Below are positions 10,240 through 22,058 of a stretch of 34,757 bases of DNA, piece after piece. This stretch comes from Cochliopodium minus. Its lineage: Eukaryota > Discosea > Himatismenida > Cochliopodiidae. The notes below the pieces were generated by a model that had not been told where the DNA came from, ran no database searches, and was given only the letters and a program-made list of their open reading frames with translations. The stretch's first letter is position 1, and the number at the start of each line of letters is the position of its first letter. Made by a program: the position numbers and the translations under genes. The stretch spans positions 1 to 34,757 of the forward strand of contig JAMYWO010000370.1 in NCBI GenBank assembly GCA_024220525.1, in the 5' to 3' direction.

Positions 10240-13200
10240 ATGGAAGGTATTTTCTATCCAAAATTCAATCCCTTTATATAAATTTATTTGCAACTTCAGG
10301 ATACACTGATATAGGGGATATAATGGATTCTTTGGAGAATAATGAAGAAGTTGAAAGGGAGCAAGATAAATCAGGTTACAGTCTTTACATTGATACTAAC
10401 AATGAAGAGAAGGAAGATTCTTATGAAAGTGAATTTGATACTAATACATCTGATAATCTGATTGTAGGAAGTGGGAATACATTATCCATCGATGAATATA
10501 ATATGAATTTGATGTTGCAAGGTAAAAAATATAAAATATGGTTTTAATATATCCAATATATCTGATTCATCAATAATACCGAGAAACAATATCGAATGGA
10601 TATGTTGAAACAACTATTTATATCATTATCATCTCATATTAAAGATATCACTTGATCATATAGTTTAAATAGTCCAAAAATATAATTATTTCTTCTAGTA
10701 TTTGTTCAAATATTTTTAATTTTGAAATTTGGTAATAAATCTTTTATAACGAGAAATAATATGAAATGGATACGTAGTAATATCCAATGATAACTAAATC
10801 ATCTATCCATTCCATCATTTGATCAGTACATTGAGCTCAATGAAGGATTTTGAGTTCATAAAAAAAATAAAAATAATTTTTTCTCACAAAAAAAAAGATA
10901 CTTGGATCAAACAAATCACTGAAATCACCAACAATAGCAATATGGATCCAGAATCCAAGATATTCAAATTGTTGACGATGAAGGGCGAGAATCAAGATCA
11001 GAAGCTAAGGAAATATTCCTTCATACTGGACATTGTCAATGAGAAATTATCTGAATTGGAGAAACATAATCGATTGGATAGAGTATAACAAAAAAAATTT
11101 TTATTTAATATTATTTAATATAAAAAAAAAAAAATCAAAAAAATAAAAAATTCTTCACTCAAAAAATTTTTAAATCTTTTATTTTTAAAACTTCGAAAGA
11201 AAAGACAGAGCACCTATTTGATACAAACGAATACCGATCCTTTCATCAAGTTCTCCAACATAATTTCCTTCTGCAAATTTTTCTTGAAGACCAATATCAA
11301 CCAAAGCATCCAAACCAAAGATTGGGATGAAATGTGTCTGTAAAAAATAAACATTATGTTTTAATATTTCTATTTTTTATTTTTTATTTGTTTATTTCAT
11401 TTTTTTTACTTGTTTATTTTGATTTCATTTTTTTTTAAAAAATATTTGTTTTATTTGTTTGTTTTCTTGATTTTATATTTATTATTTTTAGTAAAGTTTC
11501 ACCTCATAATAACGAAATGATTATAGCAGATAAATATGTGACTCTTAAACAAATGTTGAAGGGATACATCTCACATTTGAAGAACCAGAGGCTAGATTGG
11601 AACGAAAGGTTTCAATCTACCCTCGATCTTCCTGAAGAAAATGAGGAGCAAAGAATCAACAAATATCAAGCTTTAAGTGAAATTTCAAACGATTTTGAGT
11701 ATGCTGCAACAACCTGTAAAATAAAATTTATAATTTAAAAAAAAAAAATATTCAATGGAAAAAAAAAAAATAATTTAAAAAAATTAAACTTATAATAAGT
11801 AATAAATTTTAAATTAAAATTTGAAATAAATTAAAAATTTTGAATAAATAATTATTTGATTTTGTATTAAAAATATTAAAAGATGGAAAGATAATCATCA
11901 ATGAATTACATCTTCCTGAAAGTATGAAAACTGTAAAACTCTTTTTTTTATTTTTTATTTTTTTTTTGGTTTTATTTTTTAAATAAAGATAAAACCTGCA
12001 AGGTTAGGAGGGAGAGCGTAAAAAAAAAATTTTTTTTCATTATTTTTAACATAAAAAATTAAAATTTTTGTTAAAATAGGGGAGGTTACAAGTTCATCAC
12101 GCAAGGAATCATATTTAAACTATCCATTGACAAATATAAACTTTATGGTGGAGGTAAAATAAATTTTTTATTTTATTTTTTTATTTTATTTCATTTTTTG
12201 TTTCCATTTATTTTTTATTAAATATTTTTATTTTTGTATTTATTATTTATTTGTTTTTAAAAATAAATTTTTTTTTATTTCTTTCTTAGATGACAAAGCG
12301 ATGAAAGCAGCAGGACACGATTTAAAATCACTGATGGCATTTTTCGATTGTAGAATACCTGGTTTACATTTCCCTCTTTCTTGTATTATAGATTTCAAAG
12401 GGCATAGATTGTTGGCTATGTCCATTGTTCCGTTAGACAAAACCTCAATTTGTTATGGATCAAGGTAAAATATTAAATAATAATAAAAAAAAAATTTTGA
12501 AAAAACTTTTAAAAATAAAATTAAAATTTAATTCAAAAAAAAATTTAAATTAAAAAAATTTAATTTATTTTTTTACAGTGATGGAGGTATCACCATTCAT
12601 AACGAAAATAAAAAATTTTATGAGATGATGGAAGTCGCTGCCAAAAAATTGGGGTTGGCAGGTCATTGGACTGGCATAGGAAGTCATAAGTTCATTTACG
12701 GGCCATGTGACATTGGTTAAAATAAAATAGAAAATATGAATATAAAAAAATAAAAAAATATAAAAATATAAAAAAATTTGAAAGAAAAAAAGTAAAAATA
12801 AAAAAATTTTGTTTTTTTTAGAGGGACATTTGGGGAAAGATGATAGGTTTTAAAAAATTTACAAAAATTTTTTTTTTTTTTTAAAATTTTTATAAAAAAA
12901 AAAAGATTTTATTTATTAGATTTTGCAAGATTATTTCCATGTAAAAATTTTTTATTTGTTAACTCTAAAAAAAATAATATTTTATTATGAAAATCATTCA
13001 TTTGTATTTTTAGGTTGTACTCCCAAAAAATCTTGGCCTAAAGGAGCACATTTGTATAGACTATTAAGACCAGAATTAGTAAAATTTCTAAAATTTAAAA
13101 TTTAAAAATTAAATTAAATTAATTGAATTTATAAAGGTTATTAGAGCACCTTCTCGTCCATTATCAAGTGATGCTTACTCTGCTTTTGAGAAACCAGGAA

Positions 13201-16200
13201 CAGGTACATCCACTGCTGTTTCCGAGGCTACAAAATATTTGTTGGGAGAGGTAATTAATAACTTTGCTTCTCTGAACCAGTCTCATTTCAACAGAACTGA
13301 TCTGCAAGATTCTCTTACAAATTTGGGTAAAAATAACTTTTGTTAAAAAAAAATTTAAATAAAAATAAACAATTTTTAAAACAATTTTTAAAACTTTGTG
13401 ATACTAAAATTTTATTAATTTTTATTTAAATCTTTTTTTTGATTTTAAATTTTAAATTTTTAATTTTCGAATTTATTTAAAATTGTAATTTTTGAAAAAA
13501 AAATTCACAGCACACAAACATGGGTAAAAAGATTTTTTTTTTTACATTTAAATTTCAAAAAAAATAATTTTAATTTTTTAAAAAATTGATAATTGAAAAG
13601 AATAAACGTGAGATATTTGGGGATAGTAAGATCAAAAACACACAACAACGACCTAAAACAAGCCATTCTCATCGAAATGGTGTCTCGTGTCATCAAATTT
13701 GAATTGAGAGAAATATTCAGAGACACCATGAACTTAACAGGTCTTCCTACTCAAGAACCTTTTGTGAAGGCCGTCATAAACCATCTCAACTTGGTTCTGG
13801 GAAAGAAAGACAGAGAAAGTTTTTTTTATTGGAATTCTATGAAGTTGAAGATATGCAACAAGTTTCCAAAGGGACTTGAAAAATACGAAATGGCCGAAAA
13901 TTTTAGAATAGAACAGCTAATTGTAAAAAAAAAAATTATTTTATTTTAATTTTAATCATTTCATTTTAATCATTTCATTTTAGTATATTTTTTATAATTA
14001 ATCATGACATTAATTTTTTTAACAAGATTTCTATCATATTTTTTAAATATTAAATTTTTTTTATTAATAACATTTTATTTTTACTTTTTATTTTTGAAAG
14101 AAATATTTTATATTATTTTTAAAATTTAATTTTTTTAATATTTTTTTTCTTTTTATTTTTTTTCTTTTGATTTTTTTTCTTTTTATTTTTTATTTTTAAA
14201 GCCTATTGTTGAAATTATCACAAGAGTCCAAAAGTTGATGGCCATAGAAATATCTCCTAGTGCACTTGAAGCATTGAAAAAGGATCCAAACAATTTCATT
14301 TTAGTCGAATCTGATGTAAAAATAAATAAATTTAAATTAATAAATAATGAATAAAAAATAAATAAAATTTAAATTAATAATGAATAAAAAATAAAAAATA
14401 AAAATAAATAAACATTAAACAAAAAATAAATAAATAAAAATATAAAAAATAAAAAATAAATTAACATTAAACAAAAAATAAATAAGTAAAAATAAAAAAT
14501 AAAAAGTTAAATAAAAATAAAATAATTGAATAAAAAAGGTACTAGGTATTGGATGTAGAATCAAAAAAATGAACATTTCTTTGTTGAGTAGGGCAATCGT
14601 TCTGTCATCAAGAGCCAACAATATGAGCGGAAGAGAATCAGAAAGACTGTTCAACCTGGCAATCGAGAACTTCAACCAAGCCGTATGCGCCTCGCCCAGC
14701 AACCTCACCACCTTCAAGTATTGGGCCGACGCCTTATACAAGTACGCCATGAAGCCACGGAGCGACACAAGAGAAACAATAAAGCATTTGATCAATTCCA
14801 TTGAAAGATATGAGGATGCTTTTCAAGAAGATGATCTTGATACTGTCGGGAGACATTTGCTGGCTATTGAGCAGCTTTTGTCTCTTTGCGATTACCGCAC
14901 TTTCATCGAGAAGTTGAGGCGTGGTTTGGAGTTGATCTTTTTGGTTGGCAATGTGTCCAGGATCCTCTCTTTCACCAACTTGGTCGTCAGTTTTCTTAAT
15001 AGCAAAACTAGGCCTCAATCTTTGGAAATATTGGTTAGTCTCAAACAAGAAATTGGTATTATTTTTCCTTTTTTCTTTTTTCTTTTTTCTTTTTTATTTT
15101 TTATTTTTTATTTTTTTTTGTTTATTTTTTATTTTTTATTTTTTCTTTTTTCTTTTTTATTTTTTATTTTTTTGTCATTTTATTTATTTATTTTTTTTAT
15201 TTTTTTCAATTTTTTCTTTTTTTTATTTTATTTTATTTTTTTCAATTTCATAAAAAATTATTGTTGTTAATTGTTGTTGTCATATTTATTTTCATTTAAA
15301 ATTTATTTTTGTTTTTTAAAAAATAAACTTATTTCTTTTATAATAAATTTCTATAGGAAAGTTCAGAATGATTTTTAACAACAACAACGAATTAGAATCA
15401 CTCTACAACTCCGTTCTGGTGCTTCTCTTCGAAAACAACGACGAGCTAGACTTCAACATAGTGAAAGAGCTCTCAAGAAAATGCGAGGTAGACAAAGACT
15501 CCAAATCCCTCCTGAACCTAGTGACCATCTGCAGAGCCAAAATAACAAACGGAGAGAATTTCTGCAAATCGATTTCTTTTGTGATTACATTGTTGGATAT
15601 CATCATCGATATCGAAGAGAAATTCAATTTGAGTTACACCCAGATCATGTCGCAAAGCAAATGTACTGCCATCTCCTCGGTTGCTCATTACTTGTGGTCC
15701 AAGTATTGTGCGGAGATGGTGATTGACCAGATCGCCAACTTTTCTTCGGAGAAATCTTACGAGAACTTGACGGGGATGACGAGCCACATTTGCAAGCATT
15801 TGTATAACATCAACTTCTCCTTTGAAACCGAAAAAAAGTTTGTAAAGGAGGAGATCAACTTGGAAAGTTGTCTTTCCATCCTTTTTTCACTCACCGACAT
15901 GCTCTTCAATCAGATTTTGTTCACGCAGATCCACTTGCAAAACGATTCCGGCTTGCAAAAGTTTGCTTACTGCTTTTTGCCTCAGAACCTCGAAGGATCT
16001 CGATTGTGGTACCAGGGTTCCCAGAAATGGAACGACATTTACCTCGTCTCCTCTTTTTTCGAGAAGTTGAGGAAAATACTGGGTCTTTCCATTTGTCAGA
16101 TGTTGTTGGGAGCTTCTAGGCTTTCTGTTGAAGACAAATCTCACTTAGAAAAGTATTATCAAAAGCTAAAATACCCGCAAATAATAACCATCCTGCTTTC

Positions 16201-16897
16201 CAACATGGAAAATGACGGGAAATACAAAGTGTTGCTAGATCACATCAAAAACAACACAAACGAACTGAAAATAGACTACATGAAGTTTGTAGATCTTACC
16301 GACCAAAAAACTTGCGAAAACCTTTTCTTCATCTGCGAAAATGTGGAACATCTCACCATCAGCGATGTCCCCGTCGGAGATTTTTTCCTCCGAAACCTCC
16401 GTTCATACCTCCCCAAAGCAACGAGGTTGGATTTCTCCAAATTCAACTTGGAAATCGACAAAAGAAACGAATTCCTCAAAGAAATCTTCTCCGAAACCAG
16501 CCAGCAGCTCATATTCCTCTCCCTCCCTCCCGCCCAAAAGCCCATCTCCTTCTGCCTGTTCGAAAAAGAACTTCCTCTCTTAGAAACCCTCGTAGTCAAC
16601 ATCGACATTCATTCCAAGGAATTGTCTCATTACCTCGATAAATCTCCCAAACTTAACATCCTTTTGTTTTCCAACTTGAAAGAAAAAATCAGTTTTAAAA
16701 AAGACAAGTTGAAGCAGTGGTGGGAGGAAACTTTCCTCTTCAACGCCTCTCGCAGTGACTTTCACAAGAAAATCGCCCTCAAATTCTTTAAGGACAACAT
16801 CAAGGAGGAGAATAGACTTTTATTGTCGTTGTGCAGGTATTTGTATGAAAGTGGGAGCACCATAAACAAAAGTGTTTTATCAATTTTGCAAAAACTT
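10240..16897 (+). CDS. CLU-domain protein with TPR-like and leucine-rich C-terminal parts, 3' end lost at a gap
   Basis: Exons: 10240-10246, 10300-10521, about 10827-11082, 11200-11339, 11492-11715, 11883-11932, 11989-12017, 12080-12153, 12290-12464, 12579-12715, 12822-12846, 12906-12940, 13014-13078, 13137-13326, 13511-13523, 13601-13922, 14202-14315, 14539-15055 and 15357-16897. All junctions agree in phase except that between exons 2 and 3, which needs a further exon (10673-10697 would fit). The protein is at least about 1380 residues. After an acidic N-terminus comes a CLU (clustered-mitochondria/TIF31) domain: DWNERFQSTLDLPEE, SCIIDFKGHRLLAMSIVP, GKDDRFYLLDFARLFP, HLYRLLRPEL and HGINVRYLGIVR. 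A TPR-like helical block (LFNLAIENFNQAV) and then about 500 residues with leucine-rich spacing (VEHLTISDV, ATRLDFSKFNL) follow. CLU proteins bind RNA or mitochondria-related targets; the role of this divergent copy is unknown. The last visible donor (16898) opens an intron that reaches the N. Confidence 0.8.
14316..14538. repeat. A-rich intron made of two imperfect tandem duplications
   Basis: This intron of the CLU-domain gene is built almost only from A and T. One block of about 34 nt containing 'aatgaataaaaaataaa' occurs twice (about 14330-14400). A second block of about 50 nt containing 'cattaaacaaaaaataaata' also occurs twice (about 14400-14510). Unlike the T-rich introns on either side, it is A-rich on the coding strand. 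Confidence 0.7.
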
Positions 16898-16916
16898 GTA
16901 AAATTAATTTTTATTT

Positions 16917-16980
16917 TATATTTTTTATTTTTTATTTTTTATTTTTTATTTTTTATTTTTTATTTTTTATTTTTTATTTT
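16917..16980. repeat. (TTTTTTA)n tandem repeat next to the assembly gap
   Basis: About nine copies of a 7-nt unit (six T and one A) fill the intron after the last visible exon of the CLU-domain gene and run directly into the N at 16981. Similar but less regular T-rich arrays fill introns at 6340-6520 and 15060-15240. The repeat very likely caused the break in the assembly. Confidence 0.9.
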
Positions 16981-16981
16981 N
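16981..16981. other. Assembly gap (single N)
   Basis: The only ambiguous base in the window. It sits at the junction between the 7-nt tandem repeat and non-repetitive sequence. Sequence after it shows no exon that continues the CLU-domain gene, so the two sides may not be truly adjacent. Confidence 0.95.
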
Positions 16982-16999
16982 TACAACTACAATCCCCCC

Positions 17000-17026
17000 A
17001 AATTTTGATTTCCCAAATCAAAATTT
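17000..17026. repeat. Perfect 12-bp inverted repeat, 3-nt loop
   Basis: The arms 'aaattttgattt' (17000-17011) and 'aaatcaaaattt' (17015-17026) are exact reverse complements around 'ccc'. It lies 18 bp after the assembly gap and would form a strong hairpin in either strand. Confidence 0.9.
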
Positions 17027-17076
17027 CCAGTTTCTTTATATTCTTGAAGTTTCTTCTTGTTGTAAATATTCTCCTC

Positions 17077-17218
17077 TTTCAACCAAATTTCTTCAAGTTT
17101 TTTGTTCACAGATACAACACATAAAAACAAAAAACATCATTCTCTTTTTTATGTTCAATGATTTTGATAACTCTTTCAATGAAACTTAGATAGGAAGAAA
17201 AGGTTGATTTTGTGATTG
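17077..17218. repeat. Dispersed non-coding repeat, copy 1
   Basis: This stretch shares two anchors with 29643-29777 in the same order and nearly the same spacing. A 27-mer (17077-17103, starting tttcaaccaaatttct) has one mismatch, and a 12-mer 'attttgtgattg' (17207-17218) is exact. The spacing between anchor starts is 130 nt here and 123 nt in the other copy. The sequence between them is diverged. It may be an old mobile-element remnant. Confidence 0.45.
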
Positions 17219-17851
17219 CAATGACGCACAACTTTAAATATTATTTTAAATTTTTTTTTTTTTTTTGATTGTAAATGTCAAGATTAGAATTAAGTATTTT
17301 GTCAATGAGTTTCATTAGCCTCAAATTTTTAATTTCCTCTTTATATTCTTTACATATACTCCTGTATGTCTTGTACATTTCCCTTTTGTGGTTCCCCATA
17401 AAATTTTTTGGAACAATATTCGCAATTCACTTCTTCATTTTTTTTTTTTTTTTTTTAGCAAATTCGATAGAGTTTCACCGCTTTATATGAGGAATGTGAT
17501 CAATTACAACAAATGTTTGATTGAAATAAAAATTGTCTAGTATCGAAATTTCACAAGAATTTTTCTTCTAATATAGATTGCTGGCATGCAGTTGATATTT
17601 CTTGAGGATCGTTTTGGATTTATCCCAAAAACTTTTTTAATTTGAAGTTCTAGCCCAAATCTAGGATAAAAAATTCCTATCATAAATTAAGTTTTATCTT
17701 TTTATGATTTAATAGATGATTTTACTTTATATAAATGCCATCAGAAGTCGATTTATGTGGACTTTGAATATTTGAAAGGATTAATATTTTTAAATTTCAT
17801 AAATAAAAAAAAATTTCGTTCCAATTCAAAACCTCAATAAATACAAATTCT

Positions 17852-19686
17852 ATGAATCCACTTGATGAGATATTAGATAATCAGATATTTTCTTCTCAAT
17901 TATTGGACGAGATATTCAATCAATTAAAAAAAGGGGAAACCATCGATAAAGAGACTGCATTAGAATTGGCAAACAATTTGGTGCAATATTACAAGCTTTA
18001 TATACCAACATATAAAATATATGAAAAATTTAATGCAGACAAATTTAATAAATTTGAATTTATTGAAAATATATCCTCAATTATAACATTGGATAAAGAT
18101 TATGATATAAAAATCAAATTATCAGAACAAATGTCATTTCATCTTATGACATTGCATGAAGATGAATTTTATAAAAAGGAGATAATAAATTTGAAGAAAA
18201 ACAACATGAACAATCTAAATTTCTTAGCGCAAAGCTCCTTGGATTACTACCGTTTTTTAAAGAGAACACAGTCAATGCTCAAAACAGAAGAAGAAGTGAA
18301 AAAGGAAGTACAGAGATACCTCAGCTCCCTAAGTAACAAGATGAGCAGAAATCTTTTCGACGAAAAATTGGAAATAGTGTTGATGAGTCACATTTTGAGA
18401 CCTGTTGAGTTTGAAGAAGATCTACTTTTGCTTGGATACACTCAGATGGACACTGAAAGTTTGAATGAACACTTAGGAATGAAAAAAATGTTCTCAAATC
18501 AAATCAGAATTAGTAAACCAAGCATTAAAAATGTTACCATACCTTTTAATGGACCTCCTAGCAGTGTTACTAAAGATGTCGATCCTTCCTCTATCTCCTT
18601 TAAAACAGTGAATCTCCCTCAAACAGAAAACAAAATAGTGGAGTATGTAATGAAGGATAAACAGTGGATTTTGGACTTTGATAAATTCCTTGATGACAAC
18701 AAGATCAACATCACATCTATTGATGTGAGAAAATCTTTTTTAAATGATTACATCAACTTCTTGAATCTTTTTAGAAATGACATCAGCGACTCTCTTTTTT
18801 TATCTCCTCCCATTTCAATAGATCTCATTTGGCATACTCATATGACTTTCGACAAAAACTACAAAACTTACTGCAAACAACAAATCAAAAGGTAAATATT
18901 ATCATTAAATTTTAGTTATGACTTTCATATTTTTTAAGAATTATCAATCATGAAGCTTGGCCCAATTCTCATATTGACAAGAACGTTCAAAAGAAAGATT
19001 TTGAACAAACCAATGACCTATTTTTTAAATCCTACGGATACAAAATGAACCAAATCTTGTTCTCTGATGAGAGCTTCCACTTACCAGAACAAAAGGGACT
19101 TAAAGTTTCAATTTTCAAAGAAATATTTAAGTTTCTTAGCAAATCAGATACCCTCAATGTATCTCTTGTATCAAAGGAATGGCTTTCGATAAGTAGAAGT
19201 AAAGAGGTATGGGCAAGCCATTTTAAAAGGGATTTTGTGAGTAATGTCAAAAAAGAACCATCTTTATCTTTGTTTTCTATTAAAGATGAATACTTAAAGA
19301 GTTACATCTTCAAAGGTGACCATCCATTTAAGGAATATTTTTCAGTTTGTGATCATCTGTTACAACTGCAATCTGATGAGAAGAAACAGAACATGCGCCA
19401 CTTGATGATTGAATGTGGTGTCCCTGTTGAAAAGAAGATACAAAGAGACGAGATGGGATGTTGTCATGGAGCGGTTTCAAAAATTTGTGATGAGATCTTT
19501 GAGAAAGACACTTTCCAAAGCATGATAAAGGGATTGAAGATGAGCCAATCTCAAATTGAGGAATGGAAGAAGTATTTGAGTAACAAGATCTCTTTGGATT
19601 GCATGGACAATAAGATGAATCACATTGAAATCAGATTGGAATTGTGCAGATCTATCTCTGATAAAATATTTGGGTTTCTTGATTAA
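17852..19686 (+). CDS. DUF1399/GRDP-like domain fused to an F-box
   Basis: Two exons, 17852-18891 and 18939-19686, encode 595 residues. The first about 350 residues are helical and end with PPISIDLIWHTHMTFDKNY, the hallmark of the DUF1399 (glycine-rich-domain-containing, GRDP-type) repeat, with W327, H328 and H330. The second exon continues that domain (IINHEAW) and then carries an F-box at about 401-445: VSIFKEIFKFLSKSDTLNVS followed by LVSKEWLSISRSKEVW. F-box proteins recruit substrates to SCF ubiquitin ligases through Skp1. The last 150 residues are helical, contain a CC pair (GCCHGAV) and match nothing I recognise. The start is the first ATG after an AT-rich leader. It is convergent with the stress-protein gene, 265 bp apart. 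Confidence 0.82.
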
Positions 19687-19951
19687 AATTAATTTTAAAA
19701 AGTAAAATTCATTCCCAATAAATTTGCAATTTCTTTTTTATAAAAAACTTGAATCAAACCGAGAATATTTCAAATTCCACTAACCATATATCTTTTGAAA
19801 AAAATGATAAATATCCTCGAGAATAAAAAGGAAAAAGTGTTGTGTCTTGAATCCAAAAAGTAAATGATGAAGCAAAGAGATTTATTAAATATTTTATTTA
19901 AACAAGTTTGGAGTTGTGTATATAAAGACAAGTTTTTTTTCCAAAAAATAA

Positions 19952-20846
19952 TCAATCATCCAATTCATCCTTCTCAGGATTCTCATTATTAGGTCTAACA
20001 ACAATAACACTAGCCTTTGCCTTTTGTGTTATATACTGAGCAACAGAACCGAGCTCGAGATCTTCAAGATCACCTTGACCCCTAGCACCCATGACAATGT
20101 AAGTGGGGTCCCAATCTTTGGCTTTCTCCAAGATGATCTTTCTTGGATCTCCTGTGATGATTTGTTTGTGAGAAATATTGAGCTTTTTCCCTGTTTTCCT
20201 TTCAAAGTATTGGATGATCAGTTCCTCGCTTTCACCTTTAATTTTTTTTTAAAAAAAAGTTGTGAAATTTAAATCAATAATTGACTAATAGGTTGATGAT
20301 AAAGCTTATTAAAGAATAAAGAAAGGATAATATAAAATTTAATTTCAAATTGAAAATTAATGTTGTGAAGGATTGTAAATTTATAAGTAATATATTGAAT
20401 ATGGCAATATAATATAATGATATGAAAAATTAATTTACCTAATGGAACAATCATCTTATTACGATCAGAATCTTTTTCTACAACGTGCAATAATGACTAA
20501 ATAAAATTTAAATAAAGCTGAAATAAAAAAGATTAATTAATGGTTTACCAATTCATCTCTTTTGTTTCCATCCATCATGTTGAGGGCATGTAATAAAGCC
20601 AATTTCTGGATAATGTAATAAAATAAAAACAATTCAGCTAAATAAAACAAAAAAAATATATAAATGTTTTCTTACCGACCAATTAGATTCATCTATGCAA
20701 ACAAGCCATTTCCTTGAAGAGTGGTAAGTGTGAGACCATCTATCGATTGAATGTTCATCAAAGAAAACATTTCCCTCATTGTCTGCAACAAAGTTAGATA
20801 ATATATCTCCATTTAATTTTTGCTTTTTGTTATTCTCAGATTCCAT
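19952..20846 (-). CDS. Universal stress protein (UspA-like)
   Basis: Four exons (minus): 20846-20676, 20605-20549, 20496-20439 and 20235-19952, giving 189 residues. After an N-terminal extension of about 45 residues the Usp fold starts (RKWLVCIDESNWS), followed by LALLHALNMM and LLHVVEKDS. The ATP-binding signature G-x2-G-x9-G-S is complete at G145, G148, G158 and S159 (MGARGQG...LGSVAQYI), and the domain ends with the strand ASVIVVRP and an acidic tail. Usp proteins bind ATP or AMP and act in stress responses. The ATG at 20846 is the usual start, but an open, phase-compatible exon lies upstream (21092-21011), so the N-terminus may be longer. The signature is intact, so nucleotide binding is likely. 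Confidence 0.9.
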
Positions 20847-22058
20847 TTCTTATTTGAAATTTGAAGTGATTCTTTTTTTTTTTTTTATTTTCTTTTTGAG
20901 ATTTTGTTTAATTTTTTATTTTTTCAAAGCTAAATATATTCAAAATTCAGTTAAATTTATATTATAAATTTCAAAAAGATTTAAAATATTTCAAATAAGA
21001 GAATTTATACCTCTAGATTTCGAATCAAATTTCTCATGATGTGATCCTTTTCCAAGTTGTGATCTTGTTAATTTAAGAAGATATGAATAAACCTTTGATT
21101 TACCAAAAATAAAGCTTTTATTTCAAAATGTAAACCTTGTCGATAAATTAATTGATTTGATTCTTTGCAAATCATCTATAATTTCTATATTATTTTGGAA
21201 AATGATGTCTTTATTATTCCTTCATAATCACGTTTTTGAAAATCTCCATAATAGTTAAATAATTCATCTTGTGGCTATAATGTTGAATTTATCTTTTTGG
21301 TGTATTTATAGAAACAAATATAAAGAGTATTCAATTTTTTTCTTTTGTAATATTGTGTTTATATAATTTATTATTCTATTGAATGTTGATGGTTATATTT
21401 TCTTTGATATGAATTTTATTTAACTATGTGTATTTTTCTTGTGTGTAGTTTATTGGTGATAATTGTTCAAATATAAAGTCATATTATAAGCCTATATATA
21501 TTATTGCATATTTATGTTTGGAGAGATTTTTTATTGTATGTGTTGTAAATTTTTACGCTGCAGTTTATTGAAGAAATATATATATTTTACTGTATGAAAA
21601 AAATTTACAAAAAAAGTTTTTACCATGCGTAATATATGACGATATAATAAATGAATAAAAAGATTGATAGCTTGTATTTTGGAGAAATATATGGGTATAG
21701 TATAAATGAAAAATTAATGAGTTGCATCCTTTATATTTATATTCGAATTAAAATAAATAAAAAAAAAAAAAAAAAATTGTTAATTTCATTTCAAAAGAGA
21801 ATATGCCGCTATATTGGATCTCAATATAAGGTAAAAATATTCCCTTCTTATAACCAACAATTCTCAACATTATATAATAATATTTTTGCGCAAATTAAAT
21901 ATTTTTTCTCTGTATAAATGCTATGTGTTTAATTATACCATAGGCTAACAAATTTATAAAAATAAAATAATTTTTTCTCAACAAATTAATAAATTTCTTC
22001 AAATAATAAATTATAAAAAAAAAACTCAAAATCCTTTGAAAGAAATCTAAATACCAAA
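20847..22058. other. Intergenic region between the stress-protein gene and the first HMG gene
   Basis: This is 1.2 kb of AT-rich DNA with divergent genes on both sides, so both promoters lie here. The minus strand at 21011-21092 is an open frame with a GTATAA donor and a phase that fits the acceptor just before the stress-protein ATG. Further minus-strand open pieces occur at about 21200-21275. On the plus strand an 88-codon frame (21651-21917) has poly-lysine from an A run and no family signature. No gene is called. Confidence 0.5.

Larger units (their letters stand above)
16982..17851. other. Intergenic region with hairpin, dispersed repeat and doubtful ORF remnants
   Basis: No convincing gene. 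It holds a perfect inverted repeat (17000-17026) and a region shared with another intergenic stretch (17077-17218, see repeats). On the minus strand a 52-codon open frame starts at the ATG at 17399 (MGNHKREMYKTYRS...) and ends at 17241 after a lysine run coded by a poly-T tract. It is helical in character but too short and too close to homopolymers to be called a gene. The promoter of the downstream DUF1399/F-box gene must lie near the right end. Confidence 0.6.

Noticed and set aside
12923-13105. 60-codon frame spanning a CLU-gene intron
   Set aside because: It reads through a splice donor; the frame giving RFYLLDFARLFP and then TPKKSWPKGAHLYRLL with introns removed is the conserved one.
14415-15048. 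Two overlapping minus-strand frames opposite the TPR-like exon
   Set aside because: The plus strand has an exon with correct splice phases and CLU/TPR motifs; the antisense frames are shadows with runs of F and L from the repeats.
15403-16765. Several frames of 60-110 codons overlapping the large leucine-rich exon
   Set aside because: They overlap a 514-codon open exon in phase with upstream exons and show no recognisable motif.
17400-17440. Minus-strand CEYCSKKF string resembling half a zinc finger
   Set aside because: The frame stops soon after, no second Cys/His pair follows, and it lies next to a poly-A run.
21651-21917. 88-codon plus-strand frame in the intergenic region
   Set aside because: It contains a poly-lysine run from an A tract, has no conserved features and lies in sequence of intergenic composition.
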